64,000 nucleotides of DNA from CAWANP01 sp963783445 (GTDB taxonomy: Bacteria > Chloroflexota > Anaerolineae > JAAYZQ01). Shown piece by piece: positions 54,923-62,867 of the stretch (positions within the stretch are counted from its first letter, which is position 1; every line of letters begins with the position of its first letter). A model generated the notes under the pieces. It saw only the letters and a program-made list of their open reading frames with translations. It did not search any database and was not told where the DNA came from. Both the position numbers and the translations under genes were made by a program. Location: NCBI GenBank assembly GCA_963783445.1, contig CAWANP010000013.1:145740-209739 (forward strand), read 5' to 3'.

Positions 54923-56446
54923 TTATTCCTCCTGGCGCTCGGCATAGAGCGCCTCAACCTGCTCCTGGAGCCACTCGGCGGCAGCCTCGGGCGTCATGAT
55001 TCCCTCGAGCGCAATGTTGCTGATGGCCTGAGGGATCAACAACCGGCCCTCGATGTCGCCAATGACAGCGCGCTGGGTGGTATCATAGTCGGGGCGGAAG
55101 AGCCAGCGCTGCATCGTGTCAAAGCCGCCAGCGATCTGACCCAATGTCTCGTCAGAGTAGTTCTCAAAGTAGGGGCTGAGGGTCGACCACCCCTCCACCG
55201 CGCTCTCCAGCACCGGCACCTTGCCAAACGGAGCCAGGGCCAGAACATCCTGGTAGTTCTGGTCGGTCAGGAAGAAGGCAGCCACGTCCTGGGCCGCAGG
55301 ATTGGCGCCCACGGGGATGGCCAGGGTGACCAACTGCCCGTAGGAAGCCGCACCGTTGGGTCCTTCCATCATAGAAGCAAAGCCAGTCACGCCCGGTAGG
55401 TCCTCCACGGCGATCTCGATCGCGCCGCCATCAGCCGTACCCGAACCATCAACCAGGTCATCCATGATGTAGGTGCTATAGAACAGCATGCCGGCTTGGT
55501 CAAGCTGGTAAGCCTCGCGGGCGCCGCGCCAGAATTGGGGACCCGGCAGGGCACAGCGCTGGAGACCAGCGTAAAAGTCGAGGGCCTCGATCATCTCTGG
55601 CGTGTTCATGGTGACGTTGCCCGCTTCATCGAAAGGCCAGGCATTGTTGGACATGGCCACCTGCTCAAAGACCTGGTGGGGGTAGTTCTGGCCAGGATCG
55701 GTACCCAGCGTCAAAGCATACAGCAGATTGCCCTGGCCTGGCAGCGCATCGCAGGCCGCATTGATGTCGTCCCAGGAGACGGGTGCATCGAGGCCAGCCT
55801 CGTCGAAAGAGTCGCCGCGGTACCAGATAGCCTGGATCCAGCCGTCATAAGGCACGGCAGCATACTTACCCGTGGCCGGATTGGTGACCATGACCAGGGG
55901 GCCGTCGCGAAAGTCATCCTCGCCCACGGCCTCGATCACGGCCGTGGCAGCCGCCTCATCCAAGATCCCGTCGGCGGCAAAAGCCGCGACCCGCTCGATG
56001 CCCATGCGGATCAGGTCCGGCGGCCGGTTGGCGGCCAGCGATGTAGCGATGCGCTGGGAAACCTCCGCTTCCTGAATAACCAGGATACGCACGTCGACGT
56101 CTGGATTCTCTTCCATGTATCGGGCGGCGATCTCCTCATACAAGTTCACCCGATCCTCTTCATGGTCGGTGCTCCAGAACTCGACGACGGTCTTCTCAAC
56201 CGGTGCGGCGGTGACCTCGACGATCACCTCCTTCTCGACTTCCTTCTCGACCACCTCAGTCACGATCTTTTCGACTTCGACTTCCTTCTCGACCTCGACG
56301 ACCTGGGTGACAATCTTTTCGACTTCTTGGGTGACAATCTTTTCAACCTCGACGGTTTCTACGACGACCTCGGGTGTACCGCCGCAGGCGGCCAGCATCG
56401 TGGCCAGGATAATCATCACCAGAGTGAATGCCAATGTCTTCTTCAT
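54923..56446 (-). CDS. Sugar-binding lipoprotein, MalE type
   Basis: A 507-residue family 1 binding protein. The lipobox is TMLAACGG. A Val/Glu/Lys stalk of repeated VEKIVTQ and VEKEVE units runs to about residue 80, as in the peptide-binding proteins here. The domain has VEFWSTDHEEDRVNLYEE and YAAVPYDGWIQAIWYRGD. GGAGGAG precedes the start. It is the first transporter gene after lacI in the same direction. Confidence 0.92.
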   Translation of the reverse strand: MKKTLAFTLVMIILATMLAACGGTPEVVVETVEVEKIVTQEVEKIVTQVVEVEKEVEVEKIVTEVVEKEVEKEVIVEVTAAPVEKTVVEFWSTDHEEDRVNLYEEIAARYMEENPDVDVRILVIQEAEVSQRIATSLAANRPPDLIRMGIERVAAFAADGILDEAAATAVIEAVGEDDFRDGPLVMVTNPATGKYAAVPYDGWIQAIWYRGDSFDEAGLDAPVSWDDINAACDALPGQGNLLYALTLGTDPGQNYPHQVFEQVAMSNNAWPFDEAGNVTMNTPEMIEALDFYAGLQRCALPGPQFWRGAREAYQLDQAGMLFYSTYIMDDLVDGSGTADGGAIEIAVEDLPGVTGFASMMEGPNGAASYGQLVTLAIPVGANPAAQDVAAFFLTDQNYQDVLALAPFGKVPVLESAVEGWSTLSPYFENYSDETLGQIAGGFDTMQRWLFRPDYDTTQRAVIGDIEGRLLIPQAISNIALEGIMTPEAAAEWLQEQVEALYAERQEE

Positions 56447-56597
56447 GAGAAACTCCTCCTATTCTTTGGTTTCTGTACTTCGGAATAACTGTACGGCCAA
56501 CGGTTGGTACTCTGTTTGTGGGATCCTACACCTCCTTTCTGTTCTTAGCACAGTTGCCTCGGATTGCCGCCAGCGCTGTGCGGATATGGCGACAAAC

Positions 56598-57617
56598 TTA
56601 ACCTCCCCCGCTGGATTCCCGAACCACCAACTCCGGTTGCAGCAGGATGTGGCGTTCGGCCAGGTCTTCCCCCTTGACCAGCCGGACCAGCATGTCGCAG
56701 ATTCGGCAGCCAATATCATAGATAGGCTGGCGAATGGTGGTCAGTGAGGGGTGAGAGTGCTCTGCCAGAGGGATGTCATCAAAGCCAGTGATAGCCAGAT
56801 CCCGCCCGACCACCAGCCCACGCCTTTGCGCTGCACTGATCGCTCCCAGGGCCATCAGGTCATTGCAAGCAATGACCGCCGTGGGGGGAGAAGGCATGTC
56901 AAGCAACTGGTTCATAGCACTAAAACCTCCCCGTTGGGTGAGGTCGCTGATGATCATGTGCTCCGGGTTGACCGACAGACCATAGCGCTGCAAGGCGGCT
57001 TCCAGGCCCGCCCATCGCAGGTCGCAGAACATCAAGCTTTGCGGTGCCGAAATGAAGGCCAGATGCCGGTGCCCCATTTCGGCCAGATGACGGGTGACCA
57101 ACTCCAAACCCAACACGCCGTCCTCATCCACAAAGGGAAAGTCAACATCCAAATCTGACCGGCCAAAGGCCACAAAGGGCAGTCCAACCTCTGACAAATA
57201 GGCAATGCGCCAATCCTCAACCCGCGTTCGGACCACCAGAAGGCCATCGACCAGGCGGCCTTGCGCCATGCGCCGGTAGGCAGCCTGCTCCTCAACAGTA
57301 TCAGGGGGACGGGTGGAGACCAGGAGATCAAAGTTATGCCGCGCAGCTGCATTGCCAATGCCAGCCAGCAGTTCGCTGAAGAAGGGATCGGAGAAACGAG
57401 GACCGCTCGTCGGGATCACAAAACCGATGGTGTCAGTCCGTCCCTTTTGAAGCCGGCGAGCAGTGGCAGAGGGAACATAGCCCATGTCCTCAGCCGCCTG
57501 CATCACCCGGTGGCGCGTGCCCTCAGCCACATCATTGTAGCCACCCAATGCCCGTGAGACCGTTGTGATGGATAGACCCAGTTCAGTTGCAAGGTCTTTG
57601 AGTGTAACGGATGCCAC
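56598..57617 (-). CDS. LacI family transcriptional regulator
   Basis: A 339-residue regulator. The helix-turn-helix is VTLKDLATELGLSITTVSRA, then the hinge GYVPSATARRLQKGRTD. The periplasmic-binding-like domain follows (TDTIGFVIPTSG, ITGFDDIPLAEHSHPSLTT). GTG 57617 is chosen because LacI proteins begin just before VTLKD. The ATG at 57647 touches the downstream operator and has no ribosome site. Two palindromes in its promoter show probable self-repression, and as first gene it would regulate the whole sugar operon. Confidence 0.92.
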   Translation of the reverse strand: MASVTLKDLATELGLSITTVSRALGGYNDVAEGTRHRVMQAAEDMGYVPSATARRLQKGRTDTIGFVIPTSGPRFSDPFFSELLAGIGNAAARHNFDLLVSTRPPDTVEEQAAYRRMAQGRLVDGLLVVRTRVEDWRIAYLSEVGLPFVAFGRSDLDVDFPFVDEDGVLGLELVTRHLAEMGHRHLAFISAPQSLMFCDLRWAGLEAALQRYGLSVNPEHMIISDLTQRGGFSAMNQLLDMPSPPTAVIACNDLMALGAISAAQRRGLVVGRDLAITGFDDIPLAEHSHPSLTTIRQPIYDIGCRICDMLVRLVKGEDLAERHILLQPELVVRESSGGG

Positions 57618-57648
57618 CTGCTGCCAGCCTCTCGAACGCTTAATCATT

Positions 57649-57662
57649 CGAAACGTTTTGGG
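57649..57662. promoter_or_regulatory. LacI-type operator, downstream copy
   Basis: CGAAACGTTTTGGG on the plus strand, a near-copy of the upstream palindrome with core AAACGTTT. It lies downstream of the -10 box, where a bound repressor would block transcription. Confidence 0.75.
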
Positions 57663-57673
57663 TACCTGTTCCC

Positions 57674-57702
57674 ATTATAACCCAAAACGTTTTGGATGTC
57701 AA
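57674..57702 (-). promoter_or_regulatory. Perfect consensus promoter of the LacI-controlled sugar operon
   Basis: On the minus strand: TTGACA, 17 bp, TATAAT. Both boxes match the consensus fully, and the spacer contains a complete operator palindrome. Confidence 0.9.
57682..57695. promoter_or_regulatory. LacI-type operator inside the promoter spacer
   Basis: CCAAAACGTTTTGG, a perfect 14-bp palindrome with the central CG typical of LacI family sites, placed between the -35 and -10 boxes. Confidence 0.85.
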
Positions 57703-57758
57703 GACCCCAGTTTTGACGATGCGCAATCTCATTCATGGTGTCTCTGCGAAACTCGCGC

Positions 57759-57787
57759 TTGCTGTCGCGGGCCAGATGCTTTACAAT
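57759..57787 (+). promoter_or_regulatory. Promoter of the unknown gene pair
   Basis: TTGCTG (57759-57764), 17 bp, TACAAT (57782-57787). It reads away from the LacI promoter about 60 bp to the left. Confidence 0.6.
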
Positions 57788-57836
57788 CCGAGTGGCTGGA
57801 ACAAGGCCCAACCACAAAAGGAGCCAAGACGAGAGC

Positions 57837-58640
57837 ATGAGATCTGAGACAGCGGTCGCTCTTGCAGTGACTGCGCACCAACCTGATGAACGACTGGCCA
57901 GCATGGTCGAAACCCATCTGCCGGTTCTGATGAGCTGCTACACCTCTGTAGCGGCATTCTGTTCGCAAGAGACTCACCCAAGCATCCTGGCCCTATTGCG
58001 GCTGCGCGGCGTTGTCGTGCACATCGACTCCGAGATGTCAGCCGGAATCCAGCGCATCGGCGATGTCCGACGCCATACCATTCGCGTGGGCCTGGAGGCG
58101 GGTACGTCGCACCTGCAGATGTGTGACTTTGACCGAGCCATCCACTGGGTCGCCCGCTACCCACAGGAGCTAAAGGCCGTCATTGATGACATCCCCAACT
58201 ACGATCTACTGGTCCTGGGACGTACCGACCGGGCCTGGGCCACCCACCCACCCTACCAAGCAGAGACAGAACCCTTGTTCAACCGGGTTTTCGACCTGGT
58301 GACCGGGTTGCCATGGGATGTAGGCGCCGGCTCGCGTGGGCTCTCGCGCCGTGCTGCGGAGCTGCTGCTCCGGGTGTCTGAGGAACGGGGGGTAGGCGTA
58401 GATGCAGAGTGGCCGCTGATCATGCTCAAACAGAAGGGTCATGCCGTGGGCCACCGGCTGTGTGAAGGTCTGGAATTCGAGACGGCCGATCGGTTTGGGG
58501 CAGAGATCGAAGCGGCAGGAAGCTATGAGGCTTGGGAGGCGCAGGTAAGCGCGGATCCCATGCAGTGGGCCTTTCGCCTGCAGGTGGCATTGATGATCGC
58601 CCAAGCAGCCATTCGCTACGGTGAACGAGATGACCGATAG
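57837..58640 (+). CDS. Uncharacterised protein, possibly GT-A-like
   Basis: A 267-residue soluble protein with no signal peptide. I do not recognise the family with confidence. The order VALAVTAHQPDERLASMVET, then a beta-alpha-beta stretch, then HLQMCDFDRAIHWVA with an Asp-x-Asp, then YDLLVLGRTDRAWATHPP suggests a nucleotide-sugar-transferase-like fold. AAGGAG lies about 13 nt before ATG 57837. The next gene overlaps its stop codon, so the two are co-translated. Confidence 0.6.
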   Translation: MRSETAVALAVTAHQPDERLASMVETHLPVLMSCYTSVAAFCSQETHPSILALLRLRGVVVHIDSEMSAGIQRIGDVRRHTIRVGLEAGTSHLQMCDFDRAIHWVARYPQELKAVIDDIPNYDLLVLGRTDRAWATHPPYQAETEPLFNRVFDLVTGLPWDVGAGSRGLSRRAAELLLRVSEERGVGVDAEWPLIMLKQKGHAVGHRLCEGLEFETADRFGAEIEAAGSYEAWEAQVSADPMQWAFRLQVALMIAQAAIRYGERDDR

Positions 58641-59241
58641 GGGGCCAAGGCGAAAGGGCGATTCGCTTCGCGAGAGCAGCATCCCGCTGGCGTCCACGGT
58701 TGTAGACAACTCGGGAGGGGCCTACCCCACTGAAGATTGGGAGGCAAGCTACTTTGGCACGAGCCGTCGTGGCAAGCTCACTGCACACCACCTGACGGTA
58801 CGGGCGCCAGCCGGGCTGGATGCGGCCTGCCCCCAGACACGGATCGGGCAACAAGGGTGCCTGCATGGTATGCGCCGCTGGGGATTTGCCCTGCGGCCGT
58901 CGGCTTTGGTGGCGGCGGAGTTTGACCCAGCGCCCTTGATGAGCACCAGTGACGATGGCGAATCTGTGCACACCATGTTGCAGTCAGCATCCTTTGACCC
59001 GCCAGGCGAGTTTGTAATCGCCAGTCCTGAGCATCCATTTCGTCTGCTAGCGCCAGATGGCACCCTGCGGGGCAGTTGGATGCATTGGCGCACCTATCTG
59101 GGGGCGCTATCCTTCTTTGCCTCAGGTGGAGAAGTGGATGCCGACTATATTCGCTTCTGGGCTGAGGCCAAAGAGAGCTACCGCCTGGCTGTCGACATCT
59201 GCCTGGCAGCTCTCCAGGCAGCCCCATCTCCAACTCGGTGA
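58630..59241 (+). CDS. Uncharacterised protein, partner of the preceding gene
   Basis: A 203-residue soluble protein with no membrane helix. It contains LHGMRRWGFALRPSALVAAE and FRLLAPDGTLRGSWMHWRTYL. No family is recognised. The start overlaps the upstream stop by 11 bp; GTG 58621 is an alternative start. The overlap implies a functional link to the preceding protein. Confidence 0.55.
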   Translation: MTDRGPRRKGDSLRESSIPLASTVVDNSGGAYPTEDWEASYFGTSRRGKLTAHHLTVRAPAGLDAACPQTRIGQQGCLHGMRRWGFALRPSALVAAEFDPAPLMSTSDDGESVHTMLQSASFDPPGEFVIASPEHPFRLLAPDGTLRGSWMHWRTYLGALSFFASGGEVDADYIRFWAEAKESYRLAVDICLAALQAAPSPTR

Positions 59242-59700
59242 GGGCTGGTTCTCGGTAGTGCCACGCTCATCTGGAGCGCAATGAACCCCTCGAGCGCTCT
59301 CGCATCTCGTGCGAAGGCGCACCCCCGACATTCTGGCCCGCCAGCAAGCCTGCGTCAGCCATCTGACAGCCTCTCTGAGCCAGCGCCAACCTTACCTCGG
59401 CAGTTAGCGCCCAGATCATATCATGATGGCACCGGTCCCGAAAGCAGGTAGCGTGGTGCCTTGCCATCTATTCCCAGCGGTGTGGCGGCTGCGATTACTG
59501 GTAATCTGCACCGGCACCTCACCCCGTTTGCGTTTCTCTCGCAGCTGATCCTGGTCGGCCAGGGAAGTCATCTTCAACAAGTATGCGCAACTCCTTCACA
59601 GCTTTTTCATACCCACAGACTAGAATAGATGCTGACGAGTCGAGAGATTTGAAACCTTGAGAGAGAATAGCACCTACGGCAACGAGAGGGGACATGTACG
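59242..59700. other. Gap before the DUF2202 gene
   Basis: About 460 bp with no supported gene. A TAGAAT at 59621-59626 could be a -10 box, but the best -35 candidate (TTCACA, 59595-59600) is 20 bp away. GAGAGGGG precedes the DUF2202 start. Confidence 0.4.
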
Positions 59701-60879
59701 ATGGTGAAAAAAGTGATTCTGAGCACGTTGTTGGTCGGACTGATCGGCGTCCTGGTAGCAGGGGGCATCATCCGAACTGTGGACAAGACCGGGCAGGTAG
59801 CGGAGGCGGCTGGCCTGGAGAAGGGGCGGGGTTACGACCAGGCAGCCGAGCATGGAGCAGGGGAAGAGCATGACTGCGACAGCGAGGGTCAGGAGTATGG
59901 CCATGGACAGGATGATGGCGCTGCGGATCGCCCAGGGCAAGGACGCAGCTGCGGGCGTGGCCAGGGTGGCGCCTCGGCTGGTGAAGCCGAACGGCAGTAT
60001 CCCAATTACGAAGCTGTGCCCGGGGATCAGGTCCTGTACCAAGGCACCGTGTCGCAGGCCCCGGCAGTAGGGGTGGACCTGGTGATTGTGTCAGATGCTG
60101 GCGAGGAGATCATGGTTGGTACTGGGCCGGGCTACATGGAAGCCCAGGGCTTCAGCCTTCAGGCTGGGGAAGCGGTGGAGCTACAGGGCTTCTGGGAAGA
60201 TGGTGAGCTGAAGGCAACCCAGGTGACTCGCCTGCGCGATGGCCAGACCATTACCCTGCGGGACGAAGCCGGACATCCAGAGTGGGCCGGCAGCGGTAAA
60301 CGTGCCGCTGAGCAAGGGGTAACCATGGCCCAGCAAGGCCAGGATGCCCAGTACCAAGCTGGCCAGGGCCAAGGTGGTCGGGGTCAGGGCGGCCAGGGTC
60401 AGAGTCGCCTAAGTCAGGGTGGCCAGGGTCAGGGCAGCTACAATAGCGTGGAACGCGGAACGCTACCTGGCGGCGGCGACTTGAGCGAATTGGAAAGAGA
60501 TGCTCTGATGCAGGCCCTGCAGGATGAGTACAAAGCGTGGTCGGTCTACGAGCAGGTGATCGCTGACTTTGGTGCAGTGCGGCCCTTTACCAACATCCAG
60601 AGGGCCGAAGAGAATCACATCGCAGCCTTGGTCAACGTGTTCAATGCCTATGGGCTGGACGTCCCGGCGAACGAGTGGCAGGGCAACGTCCCCACATTTG
60701 ACACTTTGGCAGAAGCCTGCGCCGGTGGCGTCCAAGCTGAGATCGACAACGCGGCCCTCTATGACCAACTGTTCAACATGGTAGAGGAGGACAACCCCGA
60801 CATCATCCAGGTCTTTACCGCCCTACAGCGAGCATCGCAGAATCAGCATCTGCCCGCCTTTGAGCGCTGTGCGCCCTAG
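59701..60879 (+). CDS. Exported DUF2202 ferritin-like protein with a Gln/Gly repeat segment
   Basis: A 392-residue protein. An N-terminal signal or anchor (ILSTLLVGLIGVLVAGGII) is followed by a charged low-complexity part. A small beta domain follows (GDQVLYQGTVSQAPAVGVDL onward). Next is a Gln/Gly repeat (GQGQGGRGQGGQGQ, about residues 220-250), then the DUF2202 domain: LQDEYKAWSVYEQVIADFG and AEENHIAALVNVFNAYG carry the Glu/His residues expected to bind two metals, as in ferritin-like bundles. Its role is not established. A strong terminator follows. Confidence 0.82.
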   Translation: MVKKVILSTLLVGLIGVLVAGGIIRTVDKTGQVAEAAGLEKGRGYDQAAEHGAGEEHDCDSEGQEYGHGQDDGAADRPGQGRSCGRGQGGASAGEAERQYPNYEAVPGDQVLYQGTVSQAPAVGVDLVIVSDAGEEIMVGTGPGYMEAQGFSLQAGEAVELQGFWEDGELKATQVTRLRDGQTITLRDEAGHPEWAGSGKRAAEQGVTMAQQGQDAQYQAGQGQGGRGQGGQGQSRLSQGGQGQGSYNSVERGTLPGGGDLSELERDALMQALQDEYKAWSVYEQVIADFGAVRPFTNIQRAEENHIAALVNVFNAYGLDVPANEWQGNVPTFDTLAEACAGGVQAEIDNAALYDQLFNMVEEDNPDIIQVFTALQRASQNQHLPAFERCAP

Positions 60880-60901
60880 GGCAGTAATAACTGGCCGATC
60901 A

Positions 60902-60937
60902 AGCCCCCGGGTTCCGCTGAACCCGGGGCTTTTTCTC
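60902..60937 (+). terminator. Rho-independent terminator after the DUF2202 gene
   Basis: A GC-rich stem, AGCCCCCGGGTTC with GAACCCGGGGCT (one bulged C), loop CGCT, followed by TTTTTCT. Confidence 0.9.
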
Positions 60938-61006
60938 TACCTGGCGATCTTGGCTGCTCGCTCGCGAGAGCCTGGCCTGGCAGAGCCTCCCCCCTTCGTA
61001 GCCAGT

Positions 61007-61035
61007 TTGACAATTGTCTCGCCCTGTAATATATT
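61007..61035 (+). promoter_or_regulatory. Promoter of the MarR operon
   Basis: TTGACA (61007-61012), 17 bp, TATATT (61030-61035), near-perfect. Confidence 0.8.
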
Positions 61036-61051
61036 TAGTTCATCTAACTAA
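61035..61051. promoter_or_regulatory. MarR-type operator overlapping the promoter
   Basis: TTAGTT-CATCT-AACTAA, a perfect inverted repeat that begins in the last base of the -10 box and covers the transcription start. The sequence type fits known MarR family sites. Confidence 0.75.
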
Positions 61052-61075
61052 TTGATCTTGGAAGGACGAAATGTG

Positions 61076-61498
61076 ATGGCGGCTGAAGATCGACTCCTGG
61101 GCCTGTTTGAGCGGGTCCGAAAGCTGGCGCTCGACCAAAACCCACTGCAAGAAAGCGGGGTGACGATGCCTCAATTGGCCCTCCTCGACTGGATCGCCAC
61201 TTCGCCAGGCCGCGGCGTCCAGGAAATCGCGTCTGGGTTGGGTCTGACGGCTCCTACCATCAGCGTAGGGGTGCGCCGGCTAGAGGAAGCAGGCATGCTG
61301 GAGCGCCAACCAGACCCCCAAGATGGGCGCGCCATCCGGCTGTATTTGACGGCTCAGGGCCAGACCCTACAGGAGCAGGCACTCGCATTCCGCAGGGAAA
61401 AGATGCGATGCGTGCTTGCGGGATTGACCACCGAGGAGGCAGCAACGCTACTGGCCCTGCTAGAACAGGCCATCAGATCTGCCGAGAAAGCTTGGTAG
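61076..61498 (+). CDS. MarR family transcriptional regulator
   Basis: A 140-residue winged-helix regulator. MPQLALLDWIATSPGRGVQE leads into the recognition helix region (LTAPTISVGVRRLEEAGML), and the wing follows (RQPDPQDGRAIRLYLTAQG). ATG 61076 lies 9 nt after GGAAGGA; GTG 61073 is also possible. The palindrome at its own promoter suggests autoregulation and control of the downstream CopD-like, PIG-L and ABC genes. Confidence 0.9.
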   Translation: MAAEDRLLGLFERVRKLALDQNPLQESGVTMPQLALLDWIATSPGRGVQEIASGLGLTAPTISVGVRRLEEAGMLERQPDPQDGRAIRLYLTAQGQTLQEQALAFRREKMRCVLAGLTTEEAATLLALLEQAIRSAEKAW

Positions 61499-61545
61499 CG
61501 CAGGATGGCATCTTGCGTCACTATTAATCAGGAGAGAAAATCAAC

Positions 61546-62037
61546 ATGCCACAACAAGTCGTATTCGCCATCGTAACATTCCTGCACGACCTCTTCACCG
61601 CTGTCTGGATCGGCGGCCTGATCACCCTGGGGATCACGGTCCTGCCGGCGGCCAAAGAAGTGTTGGGGATGGGACCTCAGACCAAAAAACTCATGGATGC
61701 CATCCAGAAGCGGCTGAGTGTGCTGGTCTATGTGAGTATCGTGGGGCTGATACTGACCGGCCTGCTCCTATCCAACCGCTCGCCGGCCTTCCAGGGGCTG
61801 TTCAGTTTCGGAAACACCTACTCGACGGTGCTGAGCCTCAAACACATCCTGGTACTGGTGATGGTCGCCTTGGCGTTGATCCGCAGCCTGGTGCTCGGCC
61901 GCCGGAGCGGGCCCCCAAGCCCAGCCCAAGAAAAGCTCAAGGTCGGGCTTCTGTTCCTCAACATCGCTCTGGGGATCGGGGTGCTGTTGCTCAGCGGCTT
62001 TGCCGCGGCCTTCGCAGCGGGCCCACCGCCCATGTAG
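61546..62037 (+). CDS. CopD-like four-helix membrane protein
   Basis: A 163-residue integral membrane protein with four helices, starting IVTFLHDLFTAVWIGGLITL. The His and Trp-Ile-Gly-Gly near the start and the late LKHILVLVMVAL match CopD/DUF4149-type proteins, which may bind heme or copper. AGGAGAG precedes the ATG. It is second in the MarR operon. Confidence 0.75.
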   Translation: MPQQVVFAIVTFLHDLFTAVWIGGLITLGITVLPAAKEVLGMGPQTKKLMDAIQKRLSVLVYVSIVGLILTGLLLSNRSPAFQGLFSFGNTYSTVLSLKHILVLVMVALALIRSLVLGRRSGPPSPAQEKLKVGLLFLNIALGIGVLLLSGFAAAFAAGPPPM

Positions 62038-62096
62038 CTGCCGCCGTGGTAGACACGGTGGGTCCAGCACCCACCAGTCCTGCCCAAGGAGGAGCC

Positions 62097-62867
62097 ATGA
62101 CCGGTAGCAGATTGCTGGCTCTCACTGCCCACCCCGACGACGAGTCATTCCGCTGTGGTGGCACGTTGGCCTTGCTGGCCCGGCGCGGTATTCGCGTGCA
62201 GCTACTCACGGCTACACGGGGTGAAGCTGGCTCTCGCGGCGATCCACCCTTGTGCCGCGCCGACGAACTGGCCGCTATGCGCGAACGCGAGTTGCGCAAC
62301 GCTTGTGCCGCCTTGGGCATCGAGCCTCCGCGCTTTCTGGAATACCTCGACGGCACGCTGGCCGATGTGGACGAAGAAGAGGCCACCGCTCAGGTGACAG
62401 CGATCATCCAGGAAGTGCGGCCCCAGGTGCTCCTCACCTGGCCACCTGACGGTCTGTCGGGGCATCCCGATCACGTGGCCGTGAGCCGCTGGACATCTCT
62501 GGCTTTTCAGCGGGCAGCCGCCCTGGGGCCGGACGCCCCGGCGGCTCTCTACCACTTGGCTGTGCCGCGCTCGGTGGCCAAAGCCCTGGGGCTGTCCCAC
62601 CTGCATGACGCGCCCGATGAGCAGGTTACCCTGACCGTGGACGTGACTCCGGTCTGGGAACAGAAACTGGCGGCTATCCGCTGCCACCGCACCCAGATGG
62701 GTGGCTCGCCTATCCTGAACGAGCCCAAAGAAAAGCGACGGCTGTTTCTAGGGACAGAGCACTTTCGACTGGCAATGACCCGGTCGGACCCTTCGGCGGG
62801 CTCAGGGTGGGCTGCGCCAATTGGCCCGGAAGGCAGTTTTATGGAGGGACTTGGGGAGAACAACTGA
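62097..62867 (+). CDS. PIG-L family deacetylase
   Basis: A 256-residue LmbE-like zinc deacetylase. LTAHPDDESFRCGGTLALLA holds the first zinc ligands and catalytic Asp, and LSGHPDHVAVSRW the third ligand. The family removes acetyl groups from amino sugars or thiol-conjugates such as bacillithiol and mycothiol. AAGGAGGAG precedes ATG 62097. Its stop shares bases with the next ATG (TGATG). The last residues (SDPSAGSGW) are encoded by a CCTTCGGCGGGCTCAGGG word that is a common dispersed repeat in these genomes. Confidence 0.87.
   Translation: MTGSRLLALTAHPDDESFRCGGTLALLARRGIRVQLLTATRGEAGSRGDPPLCRADELAAMRERELRNACAALGIEPPRFLEYLDGTLADVDEEEATAQVTAIIQEVRPQVLLTWPPDGLSGHPDHVAVSRWTSLAFQRAAALGPDAPAALYHLAVPRSVAKALGLSHLHDAPDEQVTLTVDVTPVWEQKLAAIRCHRTQMGGSPILNEPKEKRRLFLGTEHFRLAMTRSDPSAGSGWAAPIGPEGSFMEGLGENN

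Noticed and set aside
62785..62812. CCTTCGGCGGGCTCAGGG as an insertion that breaks the PIG-L gene
   Set aside because: The frame stays open and the stop overlaps the next start normally; at most it lengthened the C-terminus.
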